DNA of 11,202 bases from JAGTQI01 sp038868115 (GTDB lineage: Archaea; Thermoproteota; Bathyarchaeia; Bathyarchaeales; Bathycorpusculaceae). The position numbers were made by a program, and so were the translations under genes. Shown one piece after another: positions 6,510-11,202 of the stretch. The DNA lies in contig JAWBXA010000030.1 of the NCBI GenBank assembly GCA_038868115.1, positions 1 through 11,202 of the forward strand, in the 5' to 3' direction. Every line of letters starts with the position of its first letter. Position 1 is the first letter of the stretch. A model generated the notes under the pieces. The model saw only the letters and a list, made by a program, of their open reading frames with translations. It was not told the origin of the DNA and searched no databases.

Positions 6510-6866
6510 TCAAAGTTTGCCTTCACAGTCGAAGCACAAGTCGCTTTCACGGTTTGTCCAGAAAACTTTGCCGCATCTTTTACATGTGGTTTTTCGTAGT
6601 AAACTTTTTTCCTCCGTTTTTATTGATGAAAAAACAAGCTGCGGTTTTGGGAAAGCTATGGCTTTCTTGTGGCATAGGGGTTCGCATGCTGTGCAGCCAT
6701 TAACACATTTATGTGGGTTAACCACAACAGCTTTGCCGTTTCTAAGCTCGAACACACCGTTTGGACAGAATTCCGCGCATCGGGGTTTGCCATAGGATGC
6801 GCAGCCGTCGCATTTTTCTGGGAAAATTGTTGGATACCATGGTGTGCATGCCCTAGATACGGTCAT
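6510..6866 (-). CDS. Small ferredoxin with two [4Fe-4S] sites and a C-terminal zinc-ribbon
   Basis: This 118-residue protein has two cluster motifs, C19/C22/C30/C34 (spaced CxxC-x7-CxxxC) and C54/C58/C61/C65 (CVNGCTACEPLC). A C-terminal knuckle pair, CKRC (95-98) and CFDC (111-114), looks like a zinc ribbon. The second cluster is followed by HKKAI rather than the usual Pro. The second half is clearly related to the protein at 9180-9515 in the opposite operon (GCTxC...C...AI.FP), so the two are paralogues. It is the last gene of a leftward operon after a thioredoxin-like protein and an ArsP-type permease, and it may pass electrons to the thiol proteins (inference). GGTGAAAGAG just upstream of ATG 6866 is a good ribosome site. 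It converges with the ferredoxin gene ending at 6501. Confidence 0.85.
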   Translation of the reverse strand: MTVSRACTPWYPTIFPEKCDGCASYGKPRCAEFCPNGVFELRNGKAVVVNPHKCVNGCTACEPLCHKKAIAFPKPQLVFSSIKTEEKSLLRKTTCKRCGKVFWTNRESDLCFDCEGKL

Positions 6867-6899
6867 ACTCTTTCACCTTTGTGCTTTTGTGTAGTCATC

Positions 6900-7958
6900 C
6901 TAAAGCGACCCGCTTAAAAAGCCGTATAACAAGCCGAAAACCACGCTTCCGGTCCAAGCGATTACCATATATGTGGCGACAACTTTCCATTTGACTATCC
7001 TTGAAACTGCCATAGCGTTGGCAAAGTCATAGGGCTGCCCCATAAGCCAGCTTAGCAAGGCGCCCTTTGACATGCCCTTTCCCAACAGCTCTTGTCCAAG
7101 TGCAATTTCAACAAGAGTTGGCGTGTAAAGGGGTCCACCAAGAACTGAGGCTACCAAAACACCAGTGACACCTGTCAAATATGCTTCAACAATTTCCTCT
7201 GGAATAAACGCCGAAAGATAACCCACTACTATAAGGCCAATAATGAAGAATGGGAGAATCTGTTTTGCCAAGTATCCCGCAAATTTCAGCGCTGCCCAGA
7301 GCCTCTCGTCTAAAGGCGGCTTAACAATCTCCACTTTAGCTGAAGAAGCAGCGGAATTGGCTACTTGAAACTCCTTTTCGATGGCTTTGCCCCACGGTGT
7401 TATTGAGACTATAAAGCCTGCAATGAGGGCTACGGCCGCAGACGCTAATATGCGCACTCCGGCGATTTCCCATGAAATCATTTCGCCAGTCATCAGAATT
7501 GTTAAGATGTTCGCCGCCGGTGCCATTAGAAGGAACGCGATAGCTGGGCCTATTCCGGCTCCAGCGTATAAGACTCCGCCGAAAAGTGGAACCATTGTGC
7601 ATGAGCAAACCGTTAGGAAAGGCGCCGTCCCAAGAGCCAAAATATATCCAAAAACTTTTCCCCCTCCCATATACTTTGTTATGGTCTCTTTTGGTACAAA
7701 CTCGTAGATTAAACCAGCGACACCAAACGCAAAGAGGAGACATATCCAAGCGTGGCTGAAGTAATCAGCAATATATACTGCTGGAATTGCCAAATATACA
7801 AGTGGAGTCCCCCATAAGCCGAGCGCGTCCAGTTTATCCCTAAACGTTTCCTTTGTAGGCTTGGCTGTAACTCGACTGTATATTAAAAGGCCTATCACAA
7901 TTATAAAGAAAACTAAAAGGATGCCCGTTCGAACAGCCCTTTTCATCTTTTCATCCAT
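6900..7958 (-). CDS. ArsP-type permease (predicted metalloid or organometal efflux)
   Basis: This 352-residue integral membrane protein has about 8-10 helices split by a hydrophilic loop near residues 190-220. The first half contains FLTVCSCTMVPLFGGVLYAG (residues 114-133) and FLLMAPAANILTIL, the signature of the ArsP_1/DUF318 permease family. In ArsP itself the paired cysteines (here C118, C120) take part in handling trivalent organoarsenicals. The second half repeats the pattern with VASVLGGPLYTPTLVEIALG and SWLMGQPYDF. The start at 7958 has GAGG 11 bases upstream; ATG 7946, after GGATGAAAAG, is also plausible. It sits 14 bp after the thioredoxin-like gene, under an ArsR-type operator. That points to toxic metal(loid) export, but the actual substrate cannot be read. 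Confidence 0.87.
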   Translation of the reverse strand: MDEKMKRAVRTGILLVFFIIVIGLLIYSRVTAKPTKETFRDKLDALGLWGTPLVYLAIPAVYIADYFSHAWICLLFAFGVAGLIYEFVPKETITKYMGGGKVFGYILALGTAPFLTVCSCTMVPLFGGVLYAGAGIGPAIAFLLMAPAANILTILMTGEMISWEIAGVRILASAAVALIAGFIVSITPWGKAIEKEFQVANSAASSAKVEIVKPPLDERLWAALKFAGYLAKQILPFFIIGLIVVGYLSAFIPEEIVEAYLTGVTGVLVASVLGGPLYTPTLVEIALGQELLGKGMSKGALLSWLMGQPYDFANAMAVSRIVKWKVVATYMVIAWTGSVVFGLLYGFLSGSL

Positions 7959-7972
7959 ATGCTTTTTCGCCT

Positions 7973-8245
7973 CTATTTGGCTGCTTCCATTATCAGTTTT
8001 TCAACTTCTTCTGGGCTTGGAACCCGCCCCATGATTTTTACTGTGTTGTTTATGGCTATGGCTGGCGAAACTAACACGCCGTATTTTTGAACAGTTTCCT
8101 TTGACATTATGTTTGCTTTTTCAATTTTCACCAGAACTCCAGCCTGCCTAAGCTTTTCAGCAGCCTTTTCCACAGCCTTTTTTGCTGCTTGGCAGCGCAT
8201 GCAAGGCGGCTCGGGTCCAATAACCTCCACTTTAACTTCTTTCAT
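7973..8245 (-). CDS. Small thioredoxin-like redox protein with CMRC active site
   Basis: This 90-residue thioredoxin/glutaredoxin-fold protein starts VKVEVIGPEPPCMRCQAAKK, with the redox pair C15/C18. VSPAIAIN supplies the cis-Pro loop. Size and pattern match the 'small redox-active disulfide protein 2' family (TIGR00412), commonly found beside permeases in methanogens and other anaerobes. It lacks the third Cys near the C-terminus that both relatives at 8655 and 8920 have (GRVPS here, GVCPS there). It is the first gene of the leftward operon. GGTGAGAG lies just before the ATG, and the TATA/operator palindrome lies about 30 bp upstream. It probably keeps a metal(loid) substrate or the permease cysteines reduced (inference). 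Confidence 0.88.
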   Translation of the reverse strand: MKEVKVEVIGPEPPCMRCQAAKKAVEKAAEKLRQAGVLVKIEKANIMSKETVQKYGVLVSPAIAINNTVKIMGRVPSPEEVEKLIMEAAK

Positions 8246-8275
8246 GCTCTCTCACCTTGGAGAATGAGAAAGGAA

Positions 8276-8301
8276 TATAGCAATATTTAAATATTGTTAT
8301 A
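8276..8301. promoter_or_regulatory. Palindromic bidirectional promoter and ArsR operator
   Basis: A perfect 16-bp palindrome, CAATATTTAAATATTG (8281-8296), extends to 26 bp with one mismatched pair (8280/8297). Its centre contains TTTAAATA on both strands (8286-8293 plus, 8291-8284 minus), so the same bases are a TATA box in each direction. The rightward start is predicted near 8316-8318, right at the arsR GTG (leaderless); the leftward start is near 8262. The symmetry and the A/T ends resemble ArsR/SmtB operators. Repressor binding would block TBP access for both operons. Confidence 0.72.
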
Positions 8302-8316
8302 GACTTTGCTTTAAAT

Positions 8317-8640
8317 GTGCATCCAACAATGAAAAACATTGACAAGTTTAGGGCTAAGGTCTTCAACGCGCTTGCCGACCCTGTTAGACTTAAGATTCTC
8401 GAGTTCCTACGCAGTGGCGAGCGATGCGTCTGCGAAATAGTCCCATACGTGGGTACAGCCCAACCGTTAGTTTCTAGGCATTTGGCTATTTTGAAAAAAT
8501 GCGGGCTTGTCAAGGACAGAAGGGAAGGAAATAGGCGTTTCTATTCAGTGACTAACCCAGCCATTTTTAAGGCAATTGATGCTGTTGACGCCAACTTTGT
8601 GGATGCACTTGTTAGGCATGTTGTTGAACAAATAGCCTAG
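8317..8640 (+). CDS. ArsR/SmtB-family metal(loid)-responsive repressor
   Basis: This 107-residue winged-helix protein contains NALADPVRLKILEFLRSG (residues 18-35), ERCVCEIV (36-42) and the recognition helix AQPLVSRHLAILKKCGLV (48-65). A wing follows (EGNRRFYSVTN). C37 and C39 form the CVC pair at the position of the ArsR ELCVCDL metal site, with C62 as a possible third ligand, so As(III)/Sb(III) or another soft metal is the likely inducer. It would release the palindrome at 8276-8301 on metal binding and so control both divergent operons. Translation can begin at GTG 8317, which coincides with the predicted transcription start, or at ATG 8329. No Shine-Dalgarno is present, which fits a leaderless message. 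Its stop is 14 bp before the next gene. Confidence 0.92.
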   Translation: MHPTMKNIDKFRAKVFNALADPVRLKILEFLRSGERCVCEIVPYVGTAQPLVSRHLAILKKCGLVKDRREGNRRFYSVTNPAIFKAIDAVDANFVDALVRHVVEQIA

Positions 8641-8654
8641 AGGAGGGATTGAAA

Positions 8655-8915
8655 ATGGTTGTGAAGGTTGAAACTTTCACGGCTGAACCGCCATGTGCAG
8701 GCTGCCTAAAACTTTTGGAGTATGCGGATTTGATTAAGGCGAAGTATGGCGACAAAGTTGAAGTGGTAAAGCATATTGGACCGTGCGAGGAGTTTGGCAA
8801 ATACGGCTTAACAGTTGTCCCGGCCATAGTCTTCAATGAAGGCAAAATAAAGATCATGGGCGTATGCCCAAGCCTCCAGACCATTGAGGCAGCGCTTAAG
8901 GAGATGGGGGTATAA
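8655..8915 (+). CDS. Small thioredoxin-like protein with CAGC active site and two extra Cys
   Basis: From ATG 8655 the product is 86 residues. VKVETFTAEPPCAGC gives the redox pair C14/C17, and TVVPAIV gives the cis-Pro loop. Two more cysteines, C44 (GPCEEF) and C71 (GVCPS), are unusual for a thioredoxin and could bind a soft metal or form a second dithiol. ATG 8655 is chosen over TTG 8649 because AGGAGGGAT lies 7 bases upstream. It is the second gene of the rightward arsR operon and ends 4 bp before a similar gene. The likely role is reduction of a metal(loid) substrate or of partner proteins; direct metal carriage is the alternative. Confidence 0.86.
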   Translation: MVVKVETFTAEPPCAGCLKLLEYADLIKAKYGDKVEVVKHIGPCEEFGKYGLTVVPAIVFNEGKIKIMGVCPSLQTIEAALKEMGV

Positions 8916-8919
8916 AATC

Positions 8920-9180
8920 ATGCCAGTTAAAGTTGAAGTTTTCACTTCGGAACCGCCATGCTCCGGCGGAAGACTGCTCCTCAAACTCGTAGAGAAAATC
9001 AGAGAAGAGTATAAGGATAAGATTGAAGTTGAAATCTATCGTGGAATGAACCCCAAACTAAGCGAGTATGGCATAGCGGCAAGCCCAGCCGTAGTCATCG
9101 ACAAGGACATACGCATAGTGGGCGTTTGCCCAAGCGAAGAAACCATTAAGGAAGCATTGAGAGAGGCAGGCGTTCAATAG
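8920..9180 (+). CDS. Thioredoxin-fold protein lacking the second active-site Cys (CSGG)
   Basis: This 86-residue paralogue of the preceding protein shares KVEVFTSEPPC, the cis-Pro loop AASPAVVI and GVCPS. The expected CxxC is CSGG: C14 is kept but position 17 is Gly, so ordinary dithiol exchange is not possible within the motif. C70 in GVCPS is the only other Cys and might act with C14. Alternatively the protein is a monothiol, glutaredoxin-like or carrier form. ATG 8920 is preferred because earlier starts lie inside the previous gene; GGGGGT at 8906-8911 supplies a ribosome site. Its stop TAG overlaps the next GTG start by one base (TAGTG), indicating coupled translation. Confidence 0.85.
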   Translation: MPVKVEVFTSEPPCSGGRLLLKLVEKIREEYKDKIEVEIYRGMNPKLSEYGIAASPAVVIDKDIRIVGVCPSEETIKEALREAGVQ

Positions 9181-9515
9181 TGTCCGAGGTTGTCAAACAG
9201 ACTTGGCGTGGCGTACCACGCGAGGAGATAAACTGGCATCCCACTGTGGATCCTGAACTTTGCATAGGATGTGGCATATGCATCTTAAACTGCGGGAAAA
9301 ACGTTTACCAGTTCGACTACGAGAAAAATGTGGCTGTTGTTGCAAATCCAATGAACTGCATGGTAGGCTGCACCACATGCCAAAACACCTGCCCACAACA
9401 TGCCATTAGCTTTCCACCACTATCTTACATTCATAAAATCATAAAGAAGAAGGGGATAATCCAACGCAGTAGGGAGGAGCTACTAGCGAATAAGGCAAAG
9501 TACGCAGTTAAGTGA
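9180..9515 (+). CDS. Small ferredoxin with two [4Fe-4S] sites
   Basis: This 111-residue soluble protein has two cluster motifs: CIGCGICILNCGKNV (C28/31/34/38) and CMVGCTTCQNTCPQHAI (C60/64/67/71). The first lacks the usual Pro after its last Cys. An N-terminal segment containing W19-H20 and a basic C-terminal tail flank the core. It resembles the protein at 6510-6866 in the opposite operon but lacks that protein's zinc ribbon. GTG 9180 overlaps the preceding stop by one base, so translation is likely coupled to the CSGG protein. In context it probably delivers electrons to, or takes them from, the thioredoxin-like proteins or the Fe-S protein that follows (inference). Confidence 0.87.
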   Translation: MSEVVKQTWRGVPREEINWHPTVDPELCIGCGICILNCGKNVYQFDYEKNVAVVANPMNCMVGCTTCQNTCPQHAISFPPLSYIHKIIKKKGIIQRSREELLANKAKYAVK

Positions 9516-9527
9516 AAGCTGGAGCAT

Positions 9528-10109
9528 ATGAGTGAGGATTTCGCTGAACTCTTCTTCGCGGATGTAATCATCAAAAAGATTGAGATTAGGGAGATTTCGC
9601 CTTGTACGGCTGATCCGGAACGGATTAAGTTTTTGGCGCAGGCTGACAAGCCTTTGGAGGATGTTTTGCCAATTCTCTATTTGGCTATTCCAAACGCCAA
9701 ATACTCTGAAAAGCTCGGCGCATTAAGCTACATGCACCAGCAACACTTGATAACAATTTTTGCCAACGGCCGAATCAGCATGACTTATGTCAAAGACAGA
9801 GATGAGGCAAACCGCCTTGTTGAGGAGGCTAGGCGACTGATAAACCGTGCTTTTATGTATCTAAAAACTCATGGGAAGCCAAGCCGAGAAATGATTCAAG
9901 CCAAAAAGGAGTTAACCCCCGTGAAGATTTACGAGCTGTTGCCGAAAACAAACTGTAAAATGTGCGGGGAACAAGGCTGTTTCGCCTTTGCAACCAAACT
10001 TTTAAATGGAGAAAAAAGGCTGCAGGAATGCACACCGCTAGACTCTAAGGAACACATCGCATGCAAGTTTCAGATAGAGAAAATGGTAAGCCCGATAAGG
10101 CTGAAGTAG
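9528..10109 (+). CDS. Fe-S protein with CdhE/AcsC-type 4Fe-4S domain
   Basis: This protein has 193 residues. Residues about 132-171 contain PVKIYELLPKTNCKMCGEQG and continue through C151 and C168 (C143/C146/C151/C168). This is the pattern of the pfam04060 'FeS' domain known from the corrinoid Fe-S protein large subunit (CdhE/AcsC) and related electron-transfer proteins. The N-terminal 130 residues (HLITIFANGRISMTYVKDRD and a helix with EEARRLINRAF) are a domain I do not recognise; C26 and C179 are extra cysteines. GGAG 3 bases before ATG 9528 supports the start. It is the last gene of the rightward operon and ends within a strong hairpin. A corrinoid or methyl-transfer link is tempting because of the domain but is not shown. 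Confidence 0.82.
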   Translation: MSEDFAELFFADVIIKKIEIREISPCTADPERIKFLAQADKPLEDVLPILYLAIPNAKYSEKLGALSYMHQQHLITIFANGRISMTYVKDRDEANRLVEEARRLINRAFMYLKTHGKPSREMIQAKKELTPVKIYELLPKTNCKMCGEQGCFAFATKLLNGEKRLQECTPLDSKEHIACKFQIEKMVSPIRLK

Positions 10110-10117
10110 CCTTATCG
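10093..10117 (+). terminator. Perfect 10-bp-stem hairpin at the end of the rightward operon
   Basis: CGATAAGGCT (10093-10102) and AGCCTTATCG (10108-10117) pair perfectly around the loop GAAGT, followed by TTT. The stop codon TAG at 10107-10109 lies inside the structure. It is probably a transcript 3'-end stabiliser or terminator, placed just before the next promoter. Confidence 0.6.
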
Positions 10118-10120
10118 TTT

Positions 10121-10142
10121 CAAAACATATTTAAATATTTTG
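10121..10142 (+). promoter_or_regulatory. Second ArsR-type operator/TATA box, upstream of the decayed arsR
   Basis: The palindromic core ATATTTAAATAT (10127-10138) also forms the centre of the palindrome at 8276-8301. One mismatched pair is followed by further A/T matches outward. TTTAAATA at 10130-10137 would start transcription near 10160, about 11 bp before the ATG of the arsR remnant. Confidence 0.55.
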
Positions 10143-10170
10143 TTATGCTATCAACATAGGATTCAAAATA

Positions 10171-10565
10171 ATGCCTAAACAAAAATTAATGAAAGGCTCA
10201 TGCGGCTGGTGGTTTCTGGACTTCGCCCCTACGAGGACCCATCAAAATATGAGGAAGAATTAAAGGAACCTGCCGACACTGTCGCAGGCGTTGACCAAGC
10301 CGAAAGGCAATACAAGGTTTTTAAGCTTTGGCGGATACTAATAGACTTAGGGATCCTAAAACTTTTGAAGTGAGGGGAATGTGCGTTTGCGAAATTATGA
10401 TAGCCGCGAAATTATGATTGATTGACACAACCAACGGCTTCGCATCACCTTGGAATACTGGAAAACGCTGGGCTTGTAAAGGGGAGAAAAGAGGGCAAAT
10501 GGGTCTTCTATAAGATTACAAGGCTGGAAATAACGCGAATTCTGCAGAGATTAGATAAGGGATAA
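10171..10565 (+). pseudogene. Decayed ArsR-family repressor
   Basis: Fragments of one ArsR protein lie in order in shifting frames: MKGSCGWWFLDFAP (from ATG 10189), then YEDPSKYEEELKE with ERQYKVFK, then ALADTNRLRIL (visible only after restoring one G near 10325 and removing one near 10350). These are followed by MCVCEIM (10379-10399) and then DLTQPTASHHLGILENAGLV, GKWVFYKI and a natural stop at 10563-10565. Lesions: a frameshift after FLDFAP, two compensating indels, an in-frame TGA at 10371-10373, a frameshift before MCVC, and a partial 17-bp tandem duplication (copies at 10389-10401 and 10406-10418) with another missing base. The CVC metal site and recognition helix are recognisable, so it was once a metal sensor. 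It belongs to a different subtype from the arsR at 8317, with an N-terminal extension containing Cys-Gly-Trp. Confidence 0.85.
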
Positions 10566-10570
10566 AGCAC

Positions 10571-10921
10571 CTAAATTGTCCAGTATGAGCATATGATTAG
10601 GTCTTCGCGTTTAAATTGCTCCCTCAAGAATTTTACGACGTCTTCCTCTTTCAAGTAACGGTTTCCCTTAGCGTCTCTCCGCAGTGGTATGCCCGTCTCC
10701 TTAAGTCTTTCCTCATCTCTTGGAAAATCTATCAAAACATAGTAGGCTGGCCCGGCTGGTAATATAAGCCTCAAATTCGTTAATTCTCTCTGAGGGGATA
10801 AACCGTTCTGTTCTATATTGTAAACCATGGCTTTTGGATTTAGGCTTTCAGCTAAACGCTTAAACTCGGCCCAACTCCTAATTTTGACCACACCCTCACC
10901 GGAGCCCTCTTTTGACCGCAT
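10571..10921 (-). CDS. Small protein of unknown function
   Basis: I do not recognise a family for this 116-residue protein. It is soluble, with no signal peptide or membrane segment. A helix (SWAEFKRLAESLNPKAMVYN, residues 16-35) is followed by a beta-rich stretch (LRLILPAGPAYYVLIDFP, 50-67) and a basic, charged C-terminal region (RRDAKGNRYLKEEDVVKFLR, 81-100). The layout suggests a compact alpha/beta domain. GGAGAG 5 bases before ATG 10921 is a good ribosome site, and a TTAAATA box lies near 10953-10960 on the same strand, so expression as a single gene is likely. Its stop is 5 bp from the end of the arsR remnant, convergently. No functional link to the neighbours is visible. Confidence 0.72.
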   Translation of the reverse strand: MRSKEGSGEGVVKIRSWAEFKRLAESLNPKAMVYNIEQNGLSPQRELTNLRLILPAGPAYYVLIDFPRDEERLKETGIPLRRDAKGNRYLKEEDVVKFLREQFKREDLIICSYWTI

Positions 10922-10951
10922 AATTACTCTCCATTCAAGTAATCTTGCATA

Positions 10952-10962
10952 TTCATATTTAA
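10952..10962 (-). promoter_or_regulatory. TATA-like box for the small unknown gene
   Basis: Read on the minus strand, CTTAAATATG lies about 30-40 bp upstream of ATG 10921. This places the transcription start close to the GGAGAG ribosome site. Confidence 0.4.
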
Positions 10963-11202
10963 GGACGTTGCAGCCTTATAGGAGTTCAATCTTATTTCTA
11001 GCACCGCATTTAACAATACATGCTTAACAGGCGACTTTTCTGTCAGTTCTTCAGTATTTCATCGTTGTTTAAATTTATTGTTTCGAGATTACCTGTTAAA
11101 TAGTTAAGCAGAAAAGCTCTTCAAAGGCGTCATAAATTCCTAACTATAAGAAGAGTTAAAAACTTGAGAAGTTAAAAATAGAAGAATGTTGGATGACGGT
11201 CG
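10963..11202. other. Intergenic region, possible gene start at the right edge
   Basis: No convincing gene is seen in this A/T-rich stretch. TTTAAATT near 11069 and ACTATAAG near 11143 could be TATA boxes. An ATG at 11187 (MLDDG...) may begin a rightward gene that leaves the window, but only five codons are visible. AGTTAAAAA occurs twice about 16 bp apart before that ATG. Confidence 0.3.

Noticed and set aside
7973..9180. Possible selenocysteine (in-frame TGA) in the thioredoxin-like proteins, as seen in some anaerobe organometal systems
   Set aside because: No in-frame TGA lies at or beside the active-site Cys in any of the three; the CSGG position is a normal Gly codon.
10200..10373. 57-codon open frame within the arsR remnant as an independent small protein
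   Set aside because: Its sequence is explained as the frame-shifted N-terminal half of the decayed ArsR, ending at the acquired TGA.
11021..11110. Inverted words TGCTTAAC and GTTAAGCA about 75 bp apart near the right edge
   Set aside because: Only 8 bp long with a long A/T-rich spacer, so likely chance; no element or gene lies between them.

Overview
The window reads as part of a draft archaeal genome, probably an anaerobic or microaerophilic member of the TACK side (Bathyarchaeia-like). The archaeal signs are TATA boxes about 25 bp upstream of starts, Shine-Dalgarno sites close to GGAGGTGAT, probable leaderless starts, a radical SAM enzyme of the archaeal AF1577-type family, and an abundance of small Fe-S proteins. 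The lineage is inference; archaeal affiliation is well supported. No rRNA, tRNA, CRISPR array or transposon was seen. Two runs of N (98 and 100 bases) are each flanked by an identical 127-128 bp stretch. This is the signature of overlapping contig ends scaffolded with a spacer, not of biological duplication. Removing each spacer plus one copy restores one intact gene at each place.

Layout. Positions 1-893 hold two divergent PadR-family repressors with candidate operators between them. Positions 932-1966 encode a divergent prenyl-synthase-fold protein that keeps both Asp-rich motifs but lacks the usual IPP-binding residues. Positions 2159-4741 hold an MFS transporter followed closely by a peptide-modifying-type radical SAM/SPASM protein. 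They look co-transcribed and may form a modify-and-export unit for an unknown substrate. Next come sfsA (4855-5562) and a DmsB/AOR-type ferredoxin with four [4Fe-4S] sites (5887-6501), the latter without its usual catalytic partner in view.

The most interesting region is 6510-10109. It holds two divergent operons driven from one palindromic promoter/operator (8276-8301). The minus-strand operon encodes a small thioredoxin-like protein, an ArsP-type permease with a CSC motif, and a ferredoxin/zinc-ribbon protein. The plus-strand operon encodes an ArsR/SmtB repressor with a CVC metal site, two more small thioredoxin-like proteins (one lacking its second active-site Cys), a paralogous ferredoxin, and a protein with a CdhE-type Fe-S domain. 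Together they look like a metal(loid)-responsive efflux system coupled to a thiol/Fe-S electron chain. The substrate is not shown by the sequence.

The plus operon ends in a perfect 10-bp-stem hairpin. It is followed by a second ArsR-type operator/promoter and a decayed second arsR (10171-10565) carrying at least five lesions. The right end holds one unrecognised small protein on the minus strand and about 280 bp of intergenic DNA.
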